DNA of 64,000 bases, taken from contig JBBPZV010000034.1 in NCBI GenBank assembly GCA_038198775.1, positions 1 to 64,000 on the forward strand, given 5' to 3'. Positions 49,356 through 58,571 of this stretch are shown one piece after another. Position 1 is the stretch's first letter; each line of letters begins with the position of its first letter. The stretch comes from JACCYJ01 sp038198775 (lineage in GTDB: Bacteria; Actinomycetota; Actinomycetes; Propionibacteriales; Nocardioidaceae). The position numbers and the translations under genes are program-made. The notes beneath the pieces were generated by a model. It worked only from the letters and a program-made list of their open reading frames with translations, had not been told where the DNA came from and searched no databases.

Positions 49356-50201
49356 ATGACCGAAGAGCCCGCGCCGTACGCAGGTGCCGCCGTCGCCACG
49401 GACGTCAAGCGCATCCGCATCCATCACCTGCAGCAACTCAAGGAGCGCGGCGAGAAGTGGGCGATGCTCACCGCCTACGAGCAGTACGCCGCCGCGACGT
49501 TCGACGAGGCGGGGATCCCGGTGCTCCTGGTCGGTGACTCGGCGTCGAACAACGTCTACGCCAACGAGACCTCCCTGCCGGTGACAGTTGACGAGCTGAT
49601 GCCCCTCGTACGCGCGGTGGTGCGGTCGGTGCGGCGTGCGCTGGTGGTCGCGGACCTGCCGTTCGGGTCCTACCAGGCCTCACCGCAGCAGGCGCTGGCA
49701 ACCGCGGTGCGGTTCATGAAGGAGGCGGGCGCTCACGCCGTCAAGCTGGAGGGGGGCCTGCCGATGACGCCGCAGGTGCGGCTGCTCACCGAAAGTGGTA
49801 TCCCGGTGATGGCCCACGTGGGTTTCACACCCCAGTCCGAGCACCACCTCGGCGGCTACCGGGTGCAAGGACGCGGCACCGGGGCCGAGCGGCTGCTGGC
49901 CGAGTCCGAAGCGCTCCAGGAAGCCGGTGCGTTCGCACTCGTCATGGAGATGGTGCCCACCGGCGTTGCGGCCGAGGTCACCAAGACGCTGCGCATCCCG
50001 ACCATCGGCATCGGGGCAGGGCCGGACTGTGACGCCCAGGTGCTGGTGTGGCCGGACATGGCGGGCTTGCGTACCGGGCGCCTGCCCAGGTTCGTCAAGC
50101 AGTACGCGGACCTCCATGGCGTCCTGCTGCAGGCGGCTCGGACGTACGCCGCCGAGGTGGCCGACGGCACGTTTCCAGCAGCCGAGCACGCCTTCGACTA
50201 G
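49356..50201 (+). CDS. panB: 3-methyl-2-oxobutanoate hydroxymethyltransferase
   Basis: First step of pantothenate synthesis: transfers a hydroxymethyl group from methylene-tetrahydrofolate to ketoisovalerate. 281 residues with MLTAYEQYAAATFDEAGIPV, LLVGDSASNNVY (metal Asp), DLPFGSYQ, AVKLEGG, VMAHVGFTPQSEH and the catalytic Glu in FALVMEMVP. ATG start. It is flanked on both sides by 22-bp repeats in opposite orientation. Confidence 0.93.
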   Translation: MTEEPAPYAGAAVATDVKRIRIHHLQQLKERGEKWAMLTAYEQYAAATFDEAGIPVLLVGDSASNNVYANETSLPVTVDELMPLVRAVVRSVRRALVVADLPFGSYQASPQQALATAVRFMKEAGAHAVKLEGGLPMTPQVRLLTESGIPVMAHVGFTPQSEHHLGGYRVQGRGTGAERLLAESEALQEAGAFALVMEMVPTGVAAEVTKTLRIPTIGIGAGPDCDAQVLVWPDMAGLRTGRLPRFVKQYADLHGVLLQAARTYAAEVADGTFPAAEHAFD

Positions 50202-50266
50202 GCCGAAACTCACGGATCGTCGGGCCGAAACTCACGGATCGTCGGGCCGAAACTCACGGATCGTCG
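50201..50266 (-). repeat. three tandem 22-bp repeats downstream of panB
   Basis: Unit GGCCGAAACTCACGGATCG plus TCG, three exact head-to-tail copies starting on the last base of the panB stop. The third copy holds the stop of the next, leftward gene. Orientation is opposite to the upstream array. Confidence 0.88.
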
Positions 50267-50973
50267 AGTTGTGTCCGCAGGAGGGTCGGTGCCTCGACCA
50301 GCGACGGGCCGTACCACGTGAGGTGGCGACCGGACACCAGTGCGCAAGGCTGCCCCGGAAAGGCCTCCGGACCGTCGCCGGCGCCGAAGGCGTACGGCTC
50401 GTCAGGCAGCACCACCAGGTCGTACGCCGGCAGCGCCGCCAGATCGATGCGGGGGTAACGATCGCGATGCCCGGCCAGCACGTTGTCTACACCCAGGCGA
50501 GCCAGCACGTCGCCGGCGAACGTGTCGCGGCCCAGCGCCATCCAGGGCCGGCGCCAGATCGGCACCAGCGCCGATCGTCGCCCGCTGGCCGGCGCTGGTG
50601 ACGCCCAGCGGTGTTCCGCCTCGTCGAGCCAGTCGACCCGGGTCGCACCCAGCGCCGCGAGCAGGCTCCGCAGCTGCGACAGCGCAGCCGGAACCGTGTC
50701 CGGGTCGGTAACCCAGACGTCGAGCCCCGCCTGGCGCAGCGCCTCGAGGTCCTCCGCGCGGTTCTCCTCGGCGTTGGTGACGACCAGATCCGGCTGCAGG
50801 CCGATCACGGCCCGGAGATCAGGGCTCTTGGTGCCCCGCACCCGAGCCACCTCGAGCTCGGGCGGGTGCGTGCACCAGTCAGTGGCGCCGACCAGCCGGC
50901 CCGGTGTCGTCACCGCGATGGACTCCGTCAGCGAGGGCACCAGCGACACCACTCGCCGCGGCACCTCAGACAT
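50254..50973 (-). CDS. BtuF-like cobalamin/metal-binding protein without signal peptide
   Basis: 239 residues with the periplasmic-binding fold of BtuF (VVSLVPSLTESIAV, VRGTKSPDLRAVIGLQPDLV, VTNAEENRAEDLEALRQAGL, YDLVVLPDEPYAFG). There is no signal peptide or lipobox, so the protein is probably cytoplasmic. Overlaps the F420 oxidoreductase by 8 nt. Confidence 0.8.
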   Translation of the reverse strand: MSEVPRRVVSLVPSLTESIAVTTPGRLVGATDWCTHPPELEVARVRGTKSPDLRAVIGLQPDLVVTNAEENRAEDLEALRQAGLDVWVTDPDTVPAALSQLRSLLAALGATRVDWLDEAEHRWASPAPASGRRSALVPIWRRPWMALGRDTFAGDVLARLGVDNVLAGHRDRYPRIDLAALPAYDLVVLPDEPYAFGAGDGPEAFPGQPCALVSGRHLTWYGPSLVEAPTLLRTQLDDP

Positions 50974-51628
50974 CGGTGACACGCACCCCGGCGTGCGCGC
51001 GGTAGCGGCGGTTCACCGCGATCAGGTTGGCGGCCAGCGCCTCGACCTGGCCGGAGTTGCGCAACCGGCCGGCGTAGACCCCACGCAGCCCCGGGACCAG
51101 GCCGGCAAGGCCGATCACCAGGTCGGTCGCCGCCCGGTCGTCGCCCACCACGAGCACGTCCTGACCCAAGTCGGTGACCTCCGGATCGTTGAGCAGCACC
51201 GCGGAGACATGGTGGAACGCGCCGACCACCCGGGCCTCGGGGAGCAGCCGCTGCGCCTGCTGGGCGGCACTGCCCTCCGTCACCGGCAGCACAAGAGCCC
51301 CCTTCTCGTCGAAGCCGAGCGGGGAGGCGCAGTCGATCACGACCTTGCCGCGGGTGTACGGCGCCACGCTCGTCACCGTGGCCGCGTGGGCCGCCCACGG
51401 CACGGCCAGCAGCACCACGTCGGCGCCGTCGGCCGCGTCGTCGTTGCGCGCTCCGCTCACCTCGCTTCCGAGGTCGGCGGCCGTGGCCGCGGCGCGGTCG
51501 GCGTCGCGGGACCCGATCACCACCGACAAGCCCGCCGTTGCCCACCGCCGGGCCAACCCACTCCCCTGCGCGCCGGTTCCGCCGATGACCGCCAACCGGG
51601 TGCCTACCACCTCCGCCACGAAGGGCAT
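50966..51628 (-). CDS. npdG: F420-dependent NADP oxidoreductase
   Basis: 220 residues. N-terminal NADP motif RLAVIGGTGAQGSGLARRW with VVIGSRDADRAAATA, then VVLLAVPWAAHAATV and AFHHVSAVLLNDPEV, as in Fno/NpdG enzymes. Passes hydride between NADPH and coenzyme F420, so the organism makes F420. ATG start at MPFVAEVV. Coupled to the BtuF-like gene. Confidence 0.88.
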   Translation of the reverse strand: MPFVAEVVGTRLAVIGGTGAQGSGLARRWATAGLSVVIGSRDADRAAATAADLGSEVSGARNDDAADGADVVLLAVPWAAHAATVTSVAPYTRGKVVIDCASPLGFDEKGALVLPVTEGSAAQQAQRLLPEARVVGAFHHVSAVLLNDPEVTDLGQDVLVVGDDRAATDLVIGLAGLVPGLRGVYAGRLRNSGQVEALAANLIAVNRRYRAHAGVRVTDV

Positions 51629-51683
51629 CCTCGCAGCCAAACCGCATGGCCGACCGCTGGCGGGTGTGAGACCGTCAGATCCC

Positions 51684-53003
51684 GTGACCGATCCCGTCGT
51701 CGACCCGGTCCGCGGGGTCGACCCAGGGCGGGCCACTGCTCCACGGCGGTGGCGGATCGACACCAAGCCGCTGCGCACGTCGCGGGACTTCCGGCTGTTA
51801 TGGGCATCGGGGCTGGTCACCTACCTCGGCAGCATCACCACGTACGTCGCGCTGCCCTTCCAGATCAAACAGCTCACCGGCTCACCGGCGCTGGCCGGAC
51901 TGCTGAGCCTGGCCGAGCTGGGACCGCTGGTGGTCTTCGGTCTCTGGGGTGGTGCCCTGGCCGACGCCGTCGACCGGCGCCGGATGGTGATCGGCTGCGA
52001 GCTCGCGATGCTCGTCCTGGCGGGGCTCCTGACCGCGAATGCGCTGCTGCCGCGGCCCCAGGTGTGGGTGCTGTTCGTGGTGGCCGGCCTGTTCGCGACC
52101 GCCGACTCGTTGCAGCGACCCTCGCTCGACGCGATGCTCGCCAAGGTCGTCCCGCACGGACAGCTGCCAGCGGCCAGCGCGTTGTCGAGCATCCGATACG
52201 AGGTGGGCGCAATCGTAGGCCCGGGGCTGGCGGGTCTGCTCCTCACGTTCGGTTCGACGTGGATGGCGTACGCGTCCGACTGCTCCACCTACGTCGGGTC
52301 GCTGCTGTTCTTGGTGCGGGTTGCCCACGTCTCGGTCCCGGCCGGCGGCAATGTCGCCAGCCTGCGCGGTGTCGTCGAGGGGTTGCGCTATGCGGCCGGA
52401 CGCAAGGACCTGCTCGGGACGTACACCGTGGACGTGCTCGCGATGATCTTCGGCATGACGACTGCGATCTTCCCGTTCGTGGCGACCCTGCTCGACGCGC
52501 CCTGGGCCCTGGGGCTGCTCGTGGCGGCGCCCAGCGTCGGTGCGCTGGTGGTCTCGGCGACCTCGGGATGGATCGCTCACGTGCACCGGCACGGGCTGGC
52601 AATCGGGATCGCTGCGGGCACGTACGGGGCCGCGATGGCGGTGGTGGGGCTGGCGCCGGACATCTGGGTGGCCTTGTTCGCACTGGTGGTGGCGGGCGGT
52701 GCCGACATGGTCAGCGGGATCTTTCGCAGCACGGTCTGGAACCAGACCATCCCCGACGAGCTGCGCGGGCGGCTGGCGGGTATCGAGCTGCTCAGCTACT
52801 CCACCGGGCCGGCGCTCGGCAACGCTCGCGCTGGTCTGCTGGCAGCGGCGACATCGGTGCGGTTCGCGATCACCTCCGGCGGCCTGCTGTGCATCGTCGC
52901 CACGGCGGCCGCCACCGCCTTGTTGCGGGACTTCCGCAGCTACGACGACCGCAGCAACCCGCACGCAGCCACCCAACGCGCCGCTCGTGCGAACGCCGAG
53001 TAG
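51684..53003 (+). CDS. MFS transporter (EntS-like)
   Basis: 439 residues from GTG. Twelve hydrophobic segments; N-terminal FRLLWASGLVTYLGSITTYV, the loop GGALADAVDRRRMV between helices 2 and 3, and RVAHVSVPAGG before the C-terminal bundle follow the enterobactin-exporter/DHA3 group. The substrate is not known. Divergent from the npdG gene. Confidence 0.87.
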   Translation: MTDPVVDPVRGVDPGRATAPRRWRIDTKPLRTSRDFRLLWASGLVTYLGSITTYVALPFQIKQLTGSPALAGLLSLAELGPLVVFGLWGGALADAVDRRRMVIGCELAMLVLAGLLTANALLPRPQVWVLFVVAGLFATADSLQRPSLDAMLAKVVPHGQLPAASALSSIRYEVGAIVGPGLAGLLLTFGSTWMAYASDCSTYVGSLLFLVRVAHVSVPAGGNVASLRGVVEGLRYAAGRKDLLGTYTVDVLAMIFGMTTAIFPFVATLLDAPWALGLLVAAPSVGALVVSATSGWIAHVHRHGLAIGIAAGTYGAAMAVVGLAPDIWVALFALVVAGGADMVSGIFRSTVWNQTIPDELRGRLAGIELLSYSTGPALGNARAGLLAAATSVRFAITSGGLLCIVATAAATALLRDFRSYDDRSNPHAATQRAARANAE

Positions 53004-53089
53004 CCGGGCGGCTCGCGGGTCGAGCCAGCCTGGGCAGGCGCGGCCGCCCAACCCGGCTCGGGTCATCGGTGACAGAGCCTAGGGGTGGG

Positions 53090-53269
53090 CTAGGCGTCGT
53101 CGTTCCACTTGGGGTCGTTGTCCCATGCGTCGTTGCGTTCCTTGACGGTCTCCAACGCGCGTGACGCCGCCTGCTCGCTCGGGTACGGGCCGAGCCGGTC
53201 CCGGCCCGGACAGCCCACCTCGCCCTCGACCGCATGGTGCTCGAGGCAGTAGTAGTACCGCTCCGCCAT
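53090..53269 (-). CDS. 59-residue conserved actinobacterial protein
   Basis: Starts MAERYYYCLEHHAVEGEVGC and continues with LGPYPSEQAASRALETVKER, the pattern of a small SPOR-like protein with Cys/His pairs. Found next to map in other actinobacteria as far as I recall. Function unknown. ATG start. Confidence 0.7.
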   Translation of the reverse strand: MAERYYYCLEHHAVEGEVGCPGRDRLGPYPSEQAASRALETVKERNDAWDNDPKWNDDA

Positions 53270-53332
53270 GGCCGCTCCCTCATCCGCCGACTGCGCCCAT
53301 CTTGCCTCGGCGCCGCGGCCTAGACTCGCCGG

Positions 53333-54184
53333 GTGACAGTGCTGGCCCCCGCTCCGATCTCTCCGCGTCGGGTCGTGCCCGCCTCGATTGCGCAGCCGGA
53401 GTACGTTGACAAGCCTGCTCCGGCGGCGTATGACGGGCCAGAGGTCAAGGACCCGGACACGATCGCCCGGATGCGCGTCGCCGGCCGGGTCGCGGCGCAA
53501 ACGCTCGATGCCATCGGAGCGGTCGCCGCTCCGGGTGTGACGACAGACGAGCTCGACCGAATCGGGCACGACTTCCTGGTCGCCCACGGCGCCTACCCGT
53601 CGACGCTGGGCTACCGAGGCTTCCCCAAGTCCATCTGCACCAGCGTCAACGAGGTCGTCTGCCACGGCATCCCCGACGGCCGGCCGCTGCGCGACGGCGA
53701 CATCGTCAACGTTGACATCACCGCCTTCCTCGACGGCGTACACGGCGACACCAACAAGACGTTCCTCGTGGGCGAGGTCGACGAGGCAAGCCGGCTGCTG
53801 GTGGAGCGTACCCACGAGGCGATGATGCGAGGGATCAAGGCCGTGCGGCCCGGACGGCGGGTCAACGTGATCGGGCGGGTCATCGAGTCCTACGCCCGGC
53901 GGTTCGGGTACGGCGACGTCCGCGAGTTCACGGGGCACGGGATCGGGACCGCGTTCCACTCGGGTCTGGTGATCCCCCACTATGACGAGCCGCGCTGCGA
54001 CACCGTGATGGAGCCGGGCATGACGTTCACCATCGAGCCCATGCTCACGATGGGCAGCGAGCTGTGGGACGTCTGGGACGACGGTTGGACGGTGACCACC
54101 AAGGACAAGTCACGCTGCGCGCAGTTCGAGCACACCGTCCTGGTCACCCAGAGCGGCGCGGAGATCCTGACCCTGCCGGAATAG
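53333..54184 (+). CDS. map: methionine aminopeptidase, type I
   Basis: 283 residues. Metal ligands in DGDIVNVDIT (two Asp), GHGIGTAFH (His), FTIEPML (Glu) and QFEHTVLV (Glu); the catalytic His is in the GYRGFPKSICTSVNEVVCHG stretch. An N-terminal extension of about 40 residues (VLAPAPISPRRVVP...) is of the actinobacterial MapB type with a PxxP-like segment. GTG start. Confidence 0.95.
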   Translation: MTVLAPAPISPRRVVPASIAQPEYVDKPAPAAYDGPEVKDPDTIARMRVAGRVAAQTLDAIGAVAAPGVTTDELDRIGHDFLVAHGAYPSTLGYRGFPKSICTSVNEVVCHGIPDGRPLRDGDIVNVDITAFLDGVHGDTNKTFLVGEVDEASRLLVERTHEAMMRGIKAVRPGRRVNVIGRVIESYARRFGYGDVREFTGHGIGTAFHSGLVIPHYDEPRCDTVMEPGMTFTIEPMLTMGSELWDVWDDGWTVTTKDKSRCAQFEHTVLVTQSGAEILTLPE

Positions 54185-54187
54185 CGC

Positions 54188-54562
54188 TCAGCCCGCCGCG
54201 GCTTGTTCGGCGAGCAGCCGCTCGACCCGCATCACCGCCACCTCGTGCTCGGTGTCGCCGGACATCGCGTACGCCAGCCGCAAGTGGGCGAGCGCCTCGT
54301 ACAGCCTGCTCTGACGTTCCAGCGTCCGTCCGAGTGTGAACCGGGCCCACAGATCGGTCGGACAGGCGTCGACGATCGCGCGCAGGTCGGCCTCGGCACG
54401 GGTCAGCTGCGCGGTCTTGAAGTACGCCCAGGCCCGCAGGGTCCGCAGGCTCATGCTGTCGGGCTCCTGCTCCAGTGCCGGGCCGAGCACAGCCAGCGCC
54501 TGGCCCGGCTGCTTGTCCTCCATCAGCCTCCACGCCCGCTGGTAGCGCTCGACCGCGTCCAC
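54188..54562 (-). CDS. tetratricopeptide protein
   Basis: 124 residues, three TPR units: VERYQRAWRLMEDKQPGQAL, SLRTLRAWAYFKTAQLTRAE and WARFTLGRTLERQSRLYEAL. GTG start before the first unit. A small adaptor protein; partners unknown. It converges with map (3-nt gap). Confidence 0.8.
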   Translation of the reverse strand: MDAVERYQRAWRLMEDKQPGQALAVLGPALEQEPDSMSLRTLRAWAYFKTAQLTRAEADLRAIVDACPTDLWARFTLGRTLERQSRLYEALAHLRLAYAMSGDTEHEVAVMRVERLLAEQAAAG

Positions 54563-54617
54563 GCTGCGCCCGAACGTGCGCTCGCAGCCCGGTATTCCGG
54601 CTGGCCGCTGACCTCGC

Positions 54618-55235
54618 TCAGTCCTTGCCGGCCCGGCCGACGTAGGCGTAGCCGAAAGGCTTCGGGCCGCGGGCGTAGAAGTTCTCCAGCGCCTCAAGGC
54701 GCAGCGGGCTGCGATCCAGGTACCGGCCCAAGGGACGGTTGATTCGGCACCCACCTCCCAAGCGTCCGTTCAGCGGCTGCAACCGGTCCTGCCACTTGGC
54801 GATCTCGGCGTCGCCGGCTCGACCGTGCTCGAGGAAGTGGAGCTGACCACCGGGTCGCAGCACCCTCCAGAGCTCGCTCAGCGAAGCGTCGAGGTCGGGG
54901 ATGGTGCACATCGTGAAGGTCGACACGACAGCATCGAAGCGCTCGGCGGGAAGGTCGAGTCGCTGCCCGTCCGCACCGGCCCGATGCACCGGCCGGCCGA
55001 AATCGCCGATGCGTGGCTGAGCCAACCCCCAAGCCAGGTCCGAAGGCTCGACCGCCCAGATCGCCGCGACGTCGTTGGGGTAGTGCGCCAGGTTGAGGCC
55101 GGAGCCGAAGCCGATCTCGAGGACCTCGCCGGCGACCGCGGACAGCGCTCTTCGACGGTAGCGGCTGATCTCCTCATTGCCCAACGACCTGTCGACGATG
55201 CGAGGCAGGACGTGCCGACACCACCAACCGGGCAC
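54618..55235 (-). CDS. class I SAM-dependent methyltransferase
   Basis: 205 residues: VLEIGFGSGLNLAHYPNDV (motif I), AVEPSDLAWGL, RFDAVVSTFTMCTIPD and VLRPGGQLHFLEHGRAG, then a C-terminal segment with HGR and GGGCRINRP typical of the YdaC/thiol-methyltransferase-like group. GTG start. Lies downstream of rnpB on the same strand. Confidence 0.88.
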   Translation of the reverse strand: MPGWWCRHVLPRIVDRSLGNEEISRYRRRALSAVAGEVLEIGFGSGLNLAHYPNDVAAIWAVEPSDLAWGLAQPRIGDFGRPVHRAGADGQRLDLPAERFDAVVSTFTMCTIPDLDASLSELWRVLRPGGQLHFLEHGRAGDAEIAKWQDRLQPLNGRLGGGCRINRPLGRYLDRSPLRLEALENFYARGPKPFGYAYVGRAGKD

Positions 55236-55402
55236 GGAGCCTCAGCCCCGGGCTTCGGCAGGGTCGGTGACACCGGGGTGGACGGACAAGGCGGTGACCA
55301 TCACAGATGTGTATCGCACCGTGACAACGTGCCCGGCCAGCCGTCAGCTGTCGAATCCGTCACGGCGGTCGCCGGCGGAAGCGTCGACGACAACAGGCGG
55401 TG

Positions 55403-55827
55403 GATGAGCCGGCCTGTAGGCCGGATTCTGTGGGACGCGCGTGCGCCCCGGCGGCCATCCATCTCCGGAGCACCGTCACCGGTGCCCTCGTGCGGCCTAC
55501 CCGCGGACTCGGGCGAGCAGCCCTCGAACGCCCGCGCAGGCACGGACATGCCGTGCCCTCTTGGCCTTGCTCCGGGTGGGGTTTACCCAGCCGCCGCAGT
55601 CACCTGCGGCGCTGGTGGTCTCTTACACCACCGTTTCACCCTTGCCCGCACTCGCGACGGACGCGCACGTCGTACGCGATCACCGCGAGCCGCTGGCGGT
55701 CTGTCTCTGTGGCACTGTCCCGCGAGTTGCCTCGGGTGGGTGTTGCCCACCACCCCGCTCTGCGGAGTCCGGACCTTCCTCGGCGAGCGGGTCGCCCCGC
55801 CCGACGCGGCCGCCCGGCCGGCTCATC
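55403..55827 (-). ncRNA. rnpB: RNase P RNA (bacterial type A)
   Basis: The catalytic RNA that trims tRNA 5' ends. On the minus strand it opens with GATGAGCCGGCC and closes with GGCCGGCTCATC, which pair as P1. Conserved CR-I (GAGGAAGGTCCGGACTCC) and the matching CR-V element (ACAGAATCCGGCCTACAGG) are present, along with GGGTGAAACGGTGGTGTAAG in the specificity domain. Length about 425 nt. The short frames called as proteins here are spurious. Confidence 0.95.
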
Positions 55828-55949
55828 CAGGGTCCAGCGTAGCCGCGTGGACCACCCGACGGCGAGGGCCGACGGATTCGCGCGCAGGTGGTTGGTGCCT
55901 GGCGCCCGCACCTAACCACACGGGTGCAGAAACGGGGCAGCGGGCGGGG

Positions 55950-57383
55950 TCATGCCAGGACGAAGCGGACGGTACGGCTCGCCGGATCCGCCGCATCGAG
56001 GCGCACTCTGACCGTCTCACCGAGCGGCAGCGGGCTCGGCGCCCGCACCGGCGCCTCCACCGCCGGGTCGGCGATCACCACGGTTCCGGTCCGCGGATCG
56101 CGTTCGTCGGTGTCGACCACCACGCCGGTGAACACCTCGCCCACCGACCCGGCAAGCACGCCGGCCTCCACCAGATCCAGCACCGCCCGCTCGAACGCCG
56201 AGGTGCGCCGATCCGACTCGCTCATCGTCGCGGGCAGGTCGGGCAGCGCTGGGCGAACCCAGTCCGGTACCGGCCAGCCGCCGCAGACCGCGACGCACAC
56301 CTCACCGACGTAACGGTCGGCGAGCCGCCGCAGCGGCGCGGTGGCATGGGCGTACGGCGCCGCGATCGCCGAGTGGCGCGGCTGCTGGGGCGAAGAACCG
56401 TCGAACGCGGCATATCCGGCACCCCGAAGCAACCCGGTGCAGGCATCCAGCATCGCCGTGTGCGTGGGCTTGGCCGGGTTGAGCGTTCGGACGAACGACG
56501 GGTACGACATGGCGCCCGGCCAGGCGATGTGCAGCGCCCGGGCCGTGCGACGAAGCCGTTCGACCGCCCGGGAGGCCGCTGGGGGCAAGGTGCGCAACAG
56601 CCCCACCCCGGCGCCCAGCATGAGGTCGGCGGCGGCCATGCCGGTGAGCAGCGAGATCTGCGCGTTCCACTCCTCGACCGGTTGCTGCGCCCGGTAGTCC
56701 AACGACCAGCGCCCGTCGGCGGTGACGACCTCCTGCTCCGGCAGCGGCAGGCTCACCCCGCCGCGCTCGCGTTCCCGTTCTTGGCGCAGCAGGCCGACCT
56801 CCCGCAGCAGCTCCAGCGACTCATCGGCCGCACCGGTGTCAAGGGCTCGCTGGACCCCGGCATAGTCGAGCTGCTCTCGGCTGCGGACCGCGGCCCGCCG
56901 CACCTCCGCCCGGGTCTGGGCGCCGGTCGCGTCGAGGTCGATGCGCCACACCAGCGCAGGTCGGTGCTCGCCCGGCAACAGGCTGGCGGCACCCTCCGAC
57001 AGCACCGGCGGATGGAGTGGGATCCGGTGATCCGGTGCGTACAGCGTCTGCCCGCGCCGGTGCGCCTCCGCGTCGACGAGCCCGCCCGGGCGTACGAAGG
57101 CGGCAACGTCGGCGATCGCGTACCAGACGGCGTAGCCGTCCCCCTTGCGCTCGACGTACAGCGCCTGGTCGAGGTCCTTCGACCCGCTCGGGTCGATCGT
57201 GACCAGCGGCAGGTCGGTGTGATCGGTGGCCGGCAGCCTCACCGCGTCAGCGGCTGCGTCGGCCTCCGCGAGGACGTCGCCGGAGAAGCTCCCGCGCACG
57301 CCCAGCTCCGCCTCGATCGCGACGACTCCGGCCCGAAAGACCGATGCGTCGGCATCGTGCAGCCGTACGGTACGACGCGCCAC
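55950..57383 (-). CDS. RNB-domain ribonuclease (RNase II/R-like)
   Basis: 477 residues, 3'-5' exoribonuclease. Catalytic acid cluster in TIDPSGSKDLDQALYVERKG, then YAIADVAAFVRPGG, and the RNB C-terminal motif AIAAPYAHATAPLRRLADRY. An OB-like end (VVDTDERDPRTGTVVIADP) replaces a full S1 domain, as in the short actinobacterial form. GTG start. It is encoded directly upstream of rnpB on the same strand. Confidence 0.9.
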   Translation of the reverse strand: MARRTVRLHDADASVFRAGVVAIEAELGVRGSFSGDVLAEADAAADAVRLPATDHTDLPLVTIDPSGSKDLDQALYVERKGDGYAVWYAIADVAAFVRPGGLVDAEAHRRGQTLYAPDHRIPLHPPVLSEGAASLLPGEHRPALVWRIDLDATGAQTRAEVRRAAVRSREQLDYAGVQRALDTGAADESLELLREVGLLRQERERERGGVSLPLPEQEVVTADGRWSLDYRAQQPVEEWNAQISLLTGMAAADLMLGAGVGLLRTLPPAASRAVERLRRTARALHIAWPGAMSYPSFVRTLNPAKPTHTAMLDACTGLLRGAGYAAFDGSSPQQPRHSAIAAPYAHATAPLRRLADRYVGEVCVAVCGGWPVPDWVRPALPDLPATMSESDRRTSAFERAVLDLVEAGVLAGSVGEVFTGVVVDTDERDPRTGTVVIADPAVEAPVRAPSPLPLGETVRVRLDAADPASRTVRFVLA

Positions 57384-57449
57384 GCAGTCTCCAGTGTGAG
57401 GGTGACGACTTCGAGCCCGCCAGCGTAGTGCGGCACGGCCGGCGCCAGG

Positions 57450-58571
57450 TCAGGCAGGCAGCTGCGAGAGTCCCAGCACCGCCGCTGTGCCGTCGGCCCA
57501 CCACGCCAGCGTCGACAGCGACCCAGGGGGAACGTGCAGCCGGCGCCGCACCGTCAGCGGCCCATCCAGCACGTGGCCTGTCAGCAGCCGGATCGGGCTC
57601 AGATGGCTCACCGCCAGCACGGTGCGGCCCGGGTACGCCGCCAGCAGCTCGCCGAGCGCCGCACGCACCCGGGTCGCCACGTCGTCGGCGGACTCCCCGC
57701 CGGGGGGCGCCGCCCCCGGGGCCTCCAGCCAGGCCGTGAACTCCTCCGGCCAGCGCTGGGCCGCCTCAGCTGGGGTGAGACCGTCCCAGTCGCCGAAGGC
57801 CGCCTCGGCGACACCCTCGACGAGACCGACCTCGACGCCGAGCTCGCCGGCGAGCAGGTCGGCGGTTTCGCGCGCGCGTCTCAACGGGGAGCTGGCCACC
57901 ACGTCGACCCGTCGTGCTCGAGCCAGCCAGGTCGCGGTCCGGGCCGCCCGCTCCCGGCCGCGTTCGCTCAGCGCCGGGTCGGAGCCGCCCGCGCCGGAAA
58001 ACCGCCCGGCCGCGGTCAGCTCGGTCCCGGCCTGCCGCAGCAGCAGCAGCGTGGTGGGGGGGCCGAGCTCGGCGGCCTGCCAGGACAGCAGCGGGTCCCC
58101 GTGGTCTCCGGCGACCGGCTCGGCCGGCTCGGCTTTCTCGCACGTCCCCGCAGACTCCTTGGCCAACCGGCCGTCCAGCGCCGCGTTGACCAGCGCGTCT
58201 GCCGCGACATTCGCCCCTCGCGGCACCCAGGTCCACCTCACGCCCGGTGGCGCCAGCCGGGAGGCTTCCAGCGCCAACGGCCTCATGTCCGGGTGCTTGA
58301 CCCTCCACCGCCCCGCCATCTGCTCGACGACCAGCTTGGAGTCCATCCGCACCTCGACCCGCGCGTCGGGGGCGTGCTCGCGGACCAGCTCCAATCCGGC
58401 GATCAGGCCGCGGTACTCCGCGACGTTGTTCGTGGCCACCCCGATCGCCTCGGCGCGTTGAGCGATGACGCTGCCATCGGCACCGTCTCGAAGCAGTGCC
58501 CCGTACGCGGCGGGTCCCGGGTTTCCGCGGGCACCGCCATCGGCCTCGACGATGACCTGCCGGGCCGTCAC
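57450..58571 (-). CDS. RNase HI / histidine-phosphatase fusion, phosphatase His missing
   Basis: 373 residues, homologous in layout to Rv2228c. RNase H domain (1-135): IVEADGGARGNPGPAAYG, the Glu in AEYRGLIAGLELV, DSKLVVEQMAGRW and the final Asp in NVAADALVN. The phosphatase domain begins at about residue 165, but the family RHG motif reads LLLRQAGTELT: the phospho-accepting His is Gln. Other residues (SPLRRARETADLL, AVSHLSPIRLL) remain. GTG start overlapping the zinc-ribbon stop. Confidence 0.9.
   Translation of the reverse strand: MTARQVIVEADGGARGNPGPAAYGALLRDGADGSVIAQRAEAIGVATNNVAEYRGLIAGLELVREHAPDARVEVRMDSKLVVEQMAGRWRVKHPDMRPLALEASRLAPPGVRWTWVPRGANVAADALVNAALDGRLAKESAGTCEKAEPAEPVAGDHGDPLLSWQAAELGPPTTLLLLRQAGTELTAAGRFSGAGGSDPALSERGRERAARTATWLARARRVDVVASSPLRRARETADLLAGELGVEVGLVEGVAEAAFGDWDGLTPAEAAQRWPEEFTAWLEAPGAAPPGGESADDVATRVRAALGELLAAYPGRTVLAVSHLSPIRLLTGHVLDGPLTVRRRLHVPPGSLSTLAWWADGTAAVLGLSQLPA

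Noticed and set aside
49268..50266. CRISPR array around panB
   Set aside because: The 22-bp repeats are head-to-tail without spacers, only two and three copies, and overlap gene ends. No cas genes are near.
55441..55915. Protein-coding frames across the RNase P RNA
   Set aside because: The region folds as rnpB with all conserved elements; the frames have no domain and arise from GC bias.
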